Of a stretch of 12,416 nt of DNA, positions 1 to 7,800 are shown in pieces. This stretch comes from JAMCUI01 sp964520615. Its GTDB lineage: Bacteria > Patescibacteriota > Microgenomatia > 2-02-FULL-39-11. The stretch covers positions 1 through 12,416 of the forward strand of contig CAZFNL010000115.1 of assembly GCA_964520615.1 (NCBI GenBank). Direction: 5' to 3'. The position numbers and the translations under genes were made by a program. Under the pieces are notes generated by a model. That model saw nothing but the letters and a program-made list of their open reading frames with translations, was not told the DNA's origin and ran no database searches. Numbering within the stretch: position 1 is the first letter of the stretch; each line of letters opens with the position of its first letter.

Positions 1-95
1 AGTCTGGCAATTTCTCCCTCCAGGAGAAACACCCGGTCAGTCAGTTCATAGACCAGAGCTACCAGTTCACTTCTTGGGGCAGTGTTAAAATCCAT
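1..95 (-). CDS. N-terminal fragment of a coiled-coil ORF, possibly a transposase (partial at window edge)
   Basis: An ATG at 95 (minus strand) opens a frame that stays open for 31 codons to the window edge. It begins MDFNTAPRSELVALV and continues with regularly spaced Leu/Val and charged residues, ending in EGEIARL, as in a short leucine-heptad coiled coil. Its base composition is more GC-rich than the acyltransferase gene beside it. The pattern of a short leader, then SELVALV, then a coiled coil ending in E-x-x-I-A-x-L resembles the N-terminus of IS66-type TnpC transposases, but 31 residues cannot settle the family. No Shine-Dalgarno sequence is seen upstream. If it is an insertion sequence, its terminal inverted repeat should lie between about 96 and 160; the other end is outside the window, so this cannot be tested here. 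Confidence 0.45.
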   Translation of the reverse strand, partial: MDFNTAPRSELVALVYELTDRVFLLEGEIAR

Positions 96-143
96 TTACC
101 CAATCAGTGTATCAAATCGTGTCAGAGTTGTGAACTGTTACAC

Positions 144-172
144 TTATTCTTTTTCAATTACGAGAGTATAAT
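144..172 (+). promoter_or_regulatory. Possible promoter of the acyltransferase gene
   Basis: A perfect TATAAT lies at 167-172, about 70 bases before the preferred start codon at 240. The region 17 bases upstream (TTATTC at 144-149) matches the -35 consensus poorly and there is no extended -10 TG. If used, transcription would start near 179 and leave a leader of about 60 bases. In such AT-rich sequence a chance -10 match is quite possible. Confidence 0.35.
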
Positions 173-239
173 AGCATCTAAATATTTTATTCTATTGTCC
201 TTATATCAAAGTGCGGCTATCGCATATTTATTAACTAAT

Positions 240-1322
240 ATGAAACATTTTAGATCAATAGATGCGTTAAAAGGTATAGCTATACTAGGCATAATCGCAG
301 TCCACTGTTATCTTTACGGAAACAATAAATATATACCTGTATTTTTCAGTAACCTATTTTCAAATGGTAGATTTTTCGTAGAAGTATTTTTTATGATTTC
401 GGCAATGACATTGTATGCTTCATTAAAATCAAAGACACATACATATAAACACAGTACTCTTTCCTTTTATGTTAAAAGAATTATCCGTATCGCTCCGATA
501 TATTACATCGCGGTGGTTTATTATTTTATTACTAAATACGGGCATCCTTTGGATCAAGACAGTTTCAAAAATATTCTTGCAAACCTGACTTTCACCCACG
601 GATTTTTCCCCTATTACATCAACAGCATTGTACCTGGAGGATGGTTTGTTGCGGTTATAGCCAATTTTTATCTCATATTACCAGCGCTGGTCAAAATAGT
701 AAAAAACCTGAAAGGGGCCGTAATCTTTACTTTTTTTAGCATTTTGATCCACGAAGCGCTTTTTATTCTTTTTAATAAGTATCCTCTTATCGCCGATTCA
801 CAACTTTGGAAAGCTTACCTTGATCAGTATTTCTTTAAGCAGCTGCCTTTATTTGGTTTAGGATTTATTTTGTATTTTCTTATTTATGAAAATGCAAAGT
901 ATCAGATAGGCAAAAATATAAGTAAAATTTTTTTATATATATTCTTTATTTATATATTTTTAAGCTTAACAGGAATGCATTTGCTCGAAGCTAATCCTTT
1001 TTCTTATCTCTTTTTCTTTCTGATATTATTCAGTATTTTATTGAAACCGAGACTGATCATAAACAATTTTACCGTTTTACTCGGCAAAATTAGCTATGGA
1101 TTATATTTGGTTCATTTTGCAGTTTTAGAAAAACTTGCCAATATTGGCAGGCTTAGTTTTATGGATACCTCTTCAGGTACAAAAGCTCTTCTAAACTATT
1201 TTATCAGGTATTACCTGGTACTAATTTACAGTATTATTATTGCAGTAATATTACATTATTTAGTCGAAATCCCTTTTAAGAAAATCGGGTATCGTCTTTT
1301 GATACAATTAGAAAAGGTCTGA
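240..1322 (+). CDS. Acyltransferase-3 (OafA-like) membrane O-acyltransferase
   Basis: Integral-membrane protein of about 360 residues, predicted to move acyl (often acetyl) groups onto surface sugars. The frame is open from a TTG at 195, but the family hallmark R-S-I-D-A-L-K-G-I-A begins at the ATG at 240, so that start is preferred. Visible family features are: His22 in the first membrane segment; an FFMISA segment near 50; an R-x-x-R motif, Arg80/Arg83, followed by I-x-P; a PGGW block at 132-135; about ten hydrophobic segments; GKISYGLYLVH at 282-292; and the C-terminal E-I-P-F at 343-346. The Glu expected in the W-x-x-A-V-E block is Ile140. The gene is markedly more AT-rich than the operon and converges on it, suggesting an accessory gene. 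No Shine-Dalgarno sequence precedes it. The substrate cannot be told: exopolysaccharide, lipid-linked sugar or peptidoglycan are all possible. The family call is firm and the exact role is not. Confidence 0.88.
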   Translation: MKHFRSIDALKGIAILGIIAVHCYLYGNNKYIPVFFSNLFSNGRFFVEVFFMISAMTLYASLKSKTHTYKHSTLSFYVKRIIRIAPIYYIAVVYYFITKYGHPLDQDSFKNILANLTFTHGFFPYYINSIVPGGWFVAVIANFYLILPALVKIVKNLKGAVIFTFFSILIHEALFILFNKYPLIADSQLWKAYLDQYFFKQLPLFGLGFILYFLIYENAKYQIGKNISKIFLYIFFIYIFLSLTGMHLLEANPFSYLFFFLILFSILLKPRLIINNFTVLLGKISYGLYLVHFAVLEKLANIGRLSFMDTSSGTKALLNYFIRYYLVLIYSIIIAVILHYLVEIPFKKIGYRLLIQLEKV

Positions 1323-1402
1323 AGCTTCGTATCTTTCTTATTATGAAGACACCTCTATTCTTTCATTAAGATAAGTTATGATTGAAAAAAGAGATTGTGG
1401 AC

Positions 1403-3508
1403 TTAGGAAGTGGTGGCGGAGATGATTTTCTCAGTGATATTTTTGGGTACTTCCTCATAATGTGACGGTTCCATATAGTAAGATGACCTACCCTGTGAAA
1501 GGCTCCGGAGGGTAGTGGCATAACCTGATAGTTCAGCCAATGGCACCATAGCTAAAATGAGAGTGACATTGCCTCTTTTTTCCGTAGAGAGTATCTGTGC
1601 GCGCTTGCTGGAAAGGTCTCCGATTATTGTACCCATAAACTCGTCAGGAGTTGTCACTTCCACCTTCATGATGGGTTCAAGAAGTATCAATTCCGCCTGC
1701 TTTGTTGCGCTTTGAAGAGCCATGCTTCCAGCAATCTTAAATGCTATATCGGAGGAATCCACCTCATGGTACGTCCCGTCATAGAGTGTAACTTTTATAT
1801 CAGTTAAAGGATATCCTGCCAAAACCCCCTTATCTTCTGCTTCTTTCACACCCTTTTCTATAGAGGGAATAAATTCATTCGGTATAGCTCCGCCTTTTAT
1901 TGCATCAACAAATTCATTACCTTCACCCCGAGCCTTGGGCTCCACACGCAGAAAACAGTGTCCGTACTGGCCTCGTCCCCCTGTCTGCCTTATATATTTA
2001 CCTTCACCTTCTGCCACCTTCTTGACGGTTTCCTTGTATGCCACCTGTGGTGCCCCTACATTAGCGTCCACCTTGAATTCCCTCTTCATCCTGTCAACAA
2101 GAACATCAAGATGCAATTCTCCCATTCCCCAGATGATGGTCTGTCCGGTTTCATAATTGGATTTAACAATAAATGTGGGATCCTCCTCGGATAATCTTTG
2201 GAGAGCCATACCCATTTTTTCCTGGTCAGCCTTTGTCTTTGGCTCAATGGCAAGTGAAATAACCGGATCCGGGAAAGTAATTCTCTCCAGAATTATCGGG
2301 TGCGCCACATCAGACAGCGTATCTCCCGTACCTGTATCCTTAAGACCGACAATAGCTACAATTTCTCCTGCCAGGGCTTCAGTCACTTCCTCCCTTTGGT
2401 TAGCATGCATAAGAAGAAGCCTACCTATTCTCTCCTGTTTATCTTTTGTCGCGTTGTATGTGTAAGAACCCGAAATAATTTTGCCCGAATATATCCTAAC
2501 ATAGGTGAGTTTCCCCACATGCGGATCAAGCTGAATCTTAAAAGCCAGTGCGGAAAAGGGGTCATTCTGATTTGTTTTTCTTTCCTCTTCTTTTTCTGTT
2601 TTGGGATTTATTCCTTTTATGGATGCTACATCCAGAGGAGACGGTAAATAATCAACAATTGCATCAAGCAAAGGCTGCACTCCTTTGTTCCGTAAAGATG
2701 TGCCACAGTAGATAGGCACCAGTTTGTAGGCTATGGTTGCTTTTCTCAGGACTTTTTTGAGCTCCCCTATTTCAGGTTTTATCCCACCCAAGTATTTTTC
2801 CAAAAGCGCATCGTTCTGTTCGCAAATCTGCTCAATCAGTTTATGACGATATTCCTCCGCTTCCTTTTTCATATCTGCCGGAATCTCATCAGATATCTCA
2901 AATTTGGCCCCCAGTTCATCACTTCCCCAAATCAGGCTCTTCATTGACAAAAGATCAACAACACCTTTAAATGTATGCTCTTTACCGATAGGCAAAGTCA
3001 TAACTGCCGGATTAGCCCCAAGCCTGTCCTTTATCATTCCCACTGTCCTGTGGAAATCCGCTCCCAATTTATCCATTTTGTTTACAAAACATACACGCGG
3101 CACATTATATTTGTCAGCCTGGTGCCAGACGGTCTCTGATTGAGACTGCACCCCTTCTTCGGCATCAAGTACAGTCACTCCTCCGTCCAGGACGCGCAGG
3201 GATCTTTCAACTTCTGCCGTAAAGTCAACGTGTCCCGGGGTATCAATGATGTTTATACGGACATCCTTCCAGAAAGTGGTAGTAGCAGCTGAAGTGATAG
3301 TGATACCTCTTTCCCTTTCCTGAGGCATCCAATCCATCTGTGTCGTACCCTCATCTATATCGCCAATCTTATACGTCCTCCCTGTATAATAGAGAATCCT
3401 TTCCGTGGTAGTGGTTTTTCCAGCGTCGATGTGAGCGATAATCCCGATGTTACGGATTTTATCAATGGGAACATCCCTGTTTTTTGTGAGAGTAACGTTT
3501 CCTGCCAT
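1403..3508 (-). CDS. fusA: Elongation factor G
   Basis: Ribosomal translocase GTPase of 701 residues, a normal length for EF-G. It moves tRNA and mRNA through the ribosome after peptide bond formation and helps recycle ribosomes in the cytoplasm. The G domain shows AHIDAGKT at 25-32 (P-loop), RGIT at 67-70 in switch I, DTPGH at 89-93 and NKMDK at 143-147. The domain IV block GGRGQYGH and the tip motif GTYHEVDSS, with the conserved His that enters the decoding site, are both present. Domains III-V read through to the end without a break. It is the last gene of the operon, 75 bases after rpsG. No tuf gene follows, unlike the usual str operon; the next gene is convergent. The start ATG is preceded by an AU-rich run without a Shine-Dalgarno sequence. 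No frameshift or missing catalytic residue was seen. Confidence 0.98.
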   Translation of the reverse strand: MAGNVTLTKNRDVPIDKIRNIGIIAHIDAGKTTTTERILYYTGRTYKIGDIDEGTTQMDWMPQERERGITITSAATTTFWKDVRINIIDTPGHVDFTAEVERSLRVLDGGVTVLDAEEGVQSQSETVWHQADKYNVPRVCFVNKMDKLGADFHRTVGMIKDRLGANPAVMTLPIGKEHTFKGVVDLLSMKSLIWGSDELGAKFEISDEIPADMKKEAEEYRHKLIEQICEQNDALLEKYLGGIKPEIGELKKVLRKATIAYKLVPIYCGTSLRNKGVQPLLDAIVDYLPSPLDVASIKGINPKTEKEEERKTNQNDPFSALAFKIQLDPHVGKLTYVRIYSGKIISGSYTYNATKDKQERIGRLLLMHANQREEVTEALAGEIVAIVGLKDTGTGDTLSDVAHPIILERITFPDPVISLAIEPKTKADQEKMGMALQRLSEEDPTFIVKSNYETGQTIIWGMGELHLDVLVDRMKREFKVDANVGAPQVAYKETVKKVAEGEGKYIRQTGGRGQYGHCFLRVEPKARGEGNEFVDAIKGGAIPNEFIPSIEKGVKEAEDKGVLAGYPLTDIKVTLYDGTYHEVDSSDIAFKIAGSMALQSATKQAELILLEPIMKVEVTTPDEFMGTIIGDLSSKRAQILSTEKRGNVTLILAMVPLAELSGYATTLRSLSQGRSSYYMEPSHYEEVPKNITEKIISATTS

Positions 3509-3583
3509 AAAATAAAAATTGCCGCTGGTCTTAGCTTATACTCAATTATATTTCAAGCGAACTACCAACGACTGTAATATGTT

Positions 3584-4060
3584 TTACCAACGGAAATGCG
3601 CAAAAGCCTTGTTGGCTTCGGCATTTCTATGCATTAAATCTCTTTTTCTTATTGCTTCACCTGTATTACTGTTTACATCTAAAAGTTCTGCAGCAAGTTT
3701 TTCGGCAAAAGTATGATACTGTTTACTGGGACGCTTGTTGGCCGCATCAATAATCCATCTTATGGCAAGCGATATCCTCCTGTCTCCCCGAATCTCAGTA
3801 GGCACTTGGTAGGAAGCTCCTCCCACCCTTCTTGCCCGTACCTCAAACCTGGGACCTACACTTTGGATAGCATTCTGAAATACCGTCAGCGCATCCATGT
3901 CTTTACCTTTTATGATATCCAAGGCATTGTACACCTGCGTTTGGGCAACACTCTTTTTGCCGTCTTTCATGACAGAGTTTATGAATTTAGCCAAAAGCTT
4001 GTTGCCGAAAATCGGATCGACTGCAACCTGAATTTTTCTTACTTTTCCTGTTCGTGACAT
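3584..4060 (-). CDS. rpsG: 30S ribosomal protein S7
   Basis: S7, 158 residues, nucleates assembly of the 30S head on 16S rRNA and lines the exit-site tRNA path. The protein is full length: the N-terminal region (MSRTGKVRKI), the block QNAIQSVGPRFEVRARRVGGASYQ (residues about 60-83), the P-T-E-I-R-G-D-R-R segment, and the C-terminal helix ending AHFRW are all typical. It sits between rpsL and fusA as in the classical str operon. It is preceded by an unusually long gap of 204 bases that carries a large palindrome. In Escherichia coli S7 represses its own translation by binding the rpsL-rpsG intercistronic RNA, so that gap could be regulatory here. The start ATG has only AU-rich sequence in front and no Shine-Dalgarno sequence. 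Confidence 0.98.
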   Translation of the reverse strand: MSRTGKVRKIQVAVDPIFGNKLLAKFINSVMKDGKKSVAQTQVYNALDIIKGKDMDALTVFQNAIQSVGPRFEVRARRVGGASYQVPTEIRGDRRISLAIRWIIDAANKRPSKQYHTFAEKLAAELLDVNSNTGEAIRKRDLMHRNAEANKAFAHFRW

Positions 4061-4143
4061 AATTTATTTTGAATAATTCTATATTTTCTTTTTTTATACG
4101 ACTTGGTAAATTTTTATTCTTTATCTGATTACTTAGTCAAAAT

Positions 4144-4256
4144 CTCAAAACTTAAAACTCAAATGCCAAAACCACATGTAAAATCTGAAATCTTTTTTAT
4201 TATAGATTAACGGTTTTCAGATATGGTTTTGAGTTTTAATATTTAACATTTGAGTT
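4144..4256 (-). repeat. Large imperfect palindrome in the rpsL-rpsG gap
   Basis: Several nested inverted-repeat pairs lie between rpsL and rpsG. TTAAAACTCAAA (4152-4163) is the exact reverse complement of 4228-4239. CAAAACCA (4167-4174) matches 4224-4231. TCTGAAA (4184-4190) matches 4215-4221. AACTCAAATG (4156-4165) also matches 4247-4256, and CTCAAAAC (4144-4151) matches 4226-4233. The arms can thus fold into one long hairpin with a loop near 4191-4214, or into alternative pairings in which the same left-arm segment chooses between two partners. In the operon mRNA this would be a structured element just upstream of rpsG. It could be an S7-type autoregulatory site, an mRNA-processing or decay site, or a small palindromic intergenic repeat that inserted here. 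The pairing is seen; the role is inferred. Confidence 0.65.
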
Positions 4257-4264
4257 GTCAATAA

Positions 4265-4720
4265 TTAAGCTGCCGGAGCTGCTGCTTTTGCTGCAGAAGG
4301 AACTGACCCGCCACCTGATTTCTTTGTACCATACCTTGATCTCCCTTTTTTCCTTCCGGATACTCCCGACGTGTCAAACTTCCCTCTTACTATATGATAC
4401 TTCACTCCCGGTAGATCCTTGACCCGTCCACCTCTTACTAACACTATAGCGTGTTCTGTCAATTCATGTCCTATACCTGGGATATAAGCTGTCACTTCCT
4501 GCTTGTTTGAAAGTCTGACCCTTGCCACTTTCCTCAAGGCTGAATTTGGCTTTTTAGGCGTCATTGTTTTTACCAATGTGACAACTCCGCGCTTGAAGGG
4601 AGCTGAGATTTGCTTCATCTGCCTGTCTTTGGCATTAAAATAACGCCTCAAAGCTGTAGCTTTTACCTTTTTGGCAATTTTCTTTCTACCTTTTTTGACT
4701 AATTGGTTTATCGTTGGCAT
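4265..4720 (-). CDS. rpsL: 30S ribosomal protein S12
   Basis: S12, 151 residues, lies at the 30S decoding centre and monitors codon-anticodon pairing. An upstream in-frame ATG at 4741 would add seven residues (MKNISIF), but the universal S12 start MPTINQLV begins at 4720, so that start is chosen. TPKKPNS (54-60) and GGRVKDLPG (97-105) are intact. They include Lys57 and Lys101, the sites of classic streptomycin-resistance changes, and Asp102, the residue methylthiolated in many bacteria. Between the N-terminal basic segment and KRGV (43-46) there is an extra stretch of about 13 residues relative to E. coli; a similar insertion occurs in Bacillus-type S12. The C-terminus carries an added Gly/Ser/Ala/Pro-rich tail after YGTKK (about 130-134). 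No Shine-Dalgarno sequence is present, and a short AT hairpin (4726-4741) sits just before the start. Confidence 0.97.
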   Translation of the reverse strand: MPTINQLVKKGRKKIAKKVKATALRRYFNAKDRQMKQISAPFKRGVVTLVKTMTPKKPNSALRKVARVRLSNKQEVTAYIPGIGHELTEHAIVLVRGGRVKDLPGVKYHIVRGKFDTSGVSGRKKGRSRYGTKKSGGGSVPSAAKAAAPAA

Positions 4721-4725
4721 AAAAA

Positions 4726-4741
4726 TTGAAATATTTTTCAA
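4726..4741 (-). other. Small AT hairpin just upstream of the rpsL start
   Basis: TTGAAA (4726-4731) and TTTCAA (4736-4741) form a perfect 6-base inverted repeat around a 4-base loop, ending five bases before the rpsL ATG at 4720. It is weak (AT-rich), but it occupies the place where a Shine-Dalgarno sequence would normally be. Confidence 0.3.
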
Positions 4742-4842
4742 AAACTAACCGGAGCTTAAAGACAAATCAGAATTTTCTTATTGCGGGGAATTCATATTTA
4801 GTATATCAATATATGTCTATTCAACTAATTGAAAATCCCTTT

Positions 4843-7800
4843 TTAAGCTTCGATCTTGGCTCTGTCATCCGTTACTGGAATAAGTCTGCCGATTATAACA
4901 TTTTCCTTCAGACCCAACAAGTGATCTTCCTTACCCAAAAGCGCAGTCTCAGTTAGTATGCTTGTGGTCTCCTGGAATGAAGCGGCTGAAAGCCACGACT
5001 CTGTATAAAGTGCCGCACGCGTAATCCCTAGTATGACGACCTGGGCACTTGACGGCTCACCACCCTCCGTTATGACACGGGCATTTTCTTCCTCAAAACG
5101 CCTCTTATCTACCAACTCGCCCGGCAAAAATGATGTATCCCCTGAAGTCTCTATCCTGACCTTGTCACTCATCTTCCTTATTATCACTTCAAAATGCTTG
5201 TCGTGAATGGGAATACCTTGTGACTCATAAACATTTTGCACTTCGGAAAGAAGATAAGTCTGTGCACCCAGAAGTCCTCTTATCTGGAATACTTCTTTTA
5301 TATCAAGCGGGCCATGAGTGATTGGGTCACCCGCTGTAATAAGATCCTCTTCTTTTACCCTCAACTCAGAGGCAGCCGGCACGGTATAAATCCTTTCCTC
5401 AGCCGGTTTTATACCTACGCTTCTTACTGTAACTTTTACACCGCTCTCAGTTTCCTCAACAGATACTTTTCCGGCAATTTCTGATATTGGTGAAAATATT
5501 TTTGGAGTTCTGGCTTCAAAAAGTTCCTCCACGCGGGGTAAACCCTGTGTCACGTCAAGACCGACTATTCCTCCTGCATGCCTTACTCTCATTGTCAACT
5601 GAGTACCCGGCTCACCTATTGACTGGGCGGCTACTATACCGACTGGAGTACCTATTTCAACAAACTTCTTGTTACCCAAATCCAGACCATAACAGGTAGC
5701 ACATATTCCGTACTTCAATTCGCATGTCAAAGGTGATCTTACTACTACACTCTCCACGTCTTTTAAGAGATAAAGCTTATCCTCAGTTATCAAATCGCCA
5801 GGTTTGAATATTACCTTCTTTGTCTTTGGATTGACAATTTTTTCTACTACCACTCTTCCCGTCACTCTTGCTTCAAGTTGTGTTTGTCTTCCTTCAGTCC
5901 TTGATATTTCCAGACCTTTTGTAGTCTTACAGTCTTCACTTCTTACAATCATGTCATGTGCCACATCCACTAGCCTTCTGGTCAAATATCCTGCATCGGC
6001 TGTCTTTAACGCTGAATCAGTCAACCCTTTTCTGGAACCTCTTGTTGAAGTCACATATTCAAAAATGGAAAGACCTTCCCTGTAATTGGATTTGGTCGGC
6101 AACTCTACAATTTTCCCCAAAGGATCAACCACCAATCCCTTTATGGCACAAAGTTGTTTCAGCTGGTCTTTTGAGGCACGGGCTCCTCCAGAGTTGATAA
6201 TGATTTTTACCGGATTATCATCAGACATAGCCGCCCAAGTGGCATCTGCTACCTCTTCGGTTATATCAATCCAAATTTCATTCTGTAGTCTTTTTCTTTC
6301 CTCATTTGTTATAAGACCCTGGCGGTAATTATTTTCTACATCAGCCACTTTCTTTTCTGCCTGTTTTATCATTCCATTCTTATTTCCTATTATGAGATTA
6401 TCAAAAACTGACACGGACATTCCGCCTGCAAGAGTCGCTCCCCAAAATCCGAAATTCTTAAATTTATCAATAAGTGCCGCCACCTCTTCCTGGGGGTAAA
6501 GGTCAAAAGCGCTTGTAACCAGGTATTTTATGGTTGCTGCTTTTACAGGCTCATTATAATATTGCATCTCCTCAGGCAGGTTTTCATTAAAAAGTATCCG
6601 TCCAACTGTTGTACGTATCAGTTTCCCTCCAAGACTAAACCTCACTGGCTGGCGCAAACCGATTTTATTTACCTGCAAAGCATAGATCGCCTCTTGACTA
6701 TTAGCAAACATAGGCAATTCTTCGTCTTTTATGCTCTCTCCCTCCGGCGCAAACGTCGTCAGATAATAACATCCCAAAGCCATCTCTTTGTTTGGGATAG
6801 TTATCGGAGAACCGTCTGCAGGTTTTAATAGATTGTTTATAGGCAACATCAAAGCCTTGGCTTCATCTTGGGAAGCTTTAGATAGTGGCACGTGTACCGC
6901 CATCTGGTCGCCGTCAAAATCAGCATTGTACCCGGCACAAACACAGGGATGTATTCTAATTGCCGCACCTTCAATCAGGATTGGGTAAAACGCCTGAATT
7001 CCTAATTTATGAAGAGTAGGAGCACGGTTGAGAAGTACCGGATGGTTCTTTGTTATCTCCTCTAATATATCAAACACTTGCGACTGTCTTCTCTCTAGTA
7101 TATTCTTGGCGCTTTTGACGTTTGGTGCCAAACCGCGCACTATTAATTCACGCAGAACAAAAGGTTTAAAAAGTTCAAGTGCCATCTCTTTGGGCAAACC
7201 GCAGGAAGCAAGAGATAGCTCAGGCCCAACAACAATGACTGAACGACCCGAATAATCAACCCTCTTACCCAAAAGGTTTTGGCGGAAACGACCCTGTTTT
7301 CCACGAAGCATGTCCGAAAGAGAACGAAGAGCATTGTTAGTTGCTACACGCCCTGTAGTCCTCTGGCTTGCATCTATAAGCGAATCGACTGCTTCCTGGA
7401 GCATTCTTTTTTCATTGCGCAAAATTATCTCTGGCGCCCCCAGTTCAATAAGATGCTTAAGCCTGTTATTTCTATTTATGACTCTTCTATAAAGATCATT
7501 TAGGTCCGACGTGGCAAATTTACCGCCCGTTAATTGCACCATCGGACGCAAATCTGGAGGAATTACAGGAAGTACTGACAAAATCATCCAGGAAGGATCA
7601 ATCGCTGCTTTTTTCAAACCTTCCACCACTCGCAGTCTTTTAGTCGCTTTTACTTTTCTGGCGCCAGTCAACTCTTGTGTTTTTTTCCTGAGTTCTGCGG
7701 TAATTTTTGCCAAGTCTATCTTTTTTAATACCTCCAGTATACACTCTGCTCCCATTCCTACTTTGAAAAATGATGTTGTTTCATATTCTCTCAACTTGAG

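Noticed and set aside
195..239. TTG start for the acyltransferase, adding 15 residues
   Set aside because: The family N-terminal motif begins right after the ATG at 240, and the extra residues match nothing in the family.
1323..1402. Intrinsic terminator between the acyltransferase and fusA
   Set aside because: A 7-pair hairpin with one G-U pair on the plus-strand RNA (about 1325-1348) has no following U-run, and the T6 tract after fusA on the minus strand has no GC-rich stem before it; neither is convincing.
3563..3593. Direct repeat TACCAACG at the end of rpsG
   Set aside because: Only 8 bases, out of frame with the gene, and easily due to chance.
4199..4261. Internal promoter before rpsG (TTGACA at 4261-4256, TATAAT at 4204-4199, minus strand)
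   Set aside because: The two boxes are about 50 bases apart and each lacks a partner at the right spacing; they sit inside the palindrome.
4721..4741. Upstream ATG of rpsL adding MKNISIF
   Set aside because: S12 proteins start at MPTINQL, and the extra codons overlap a short AT hairpin.
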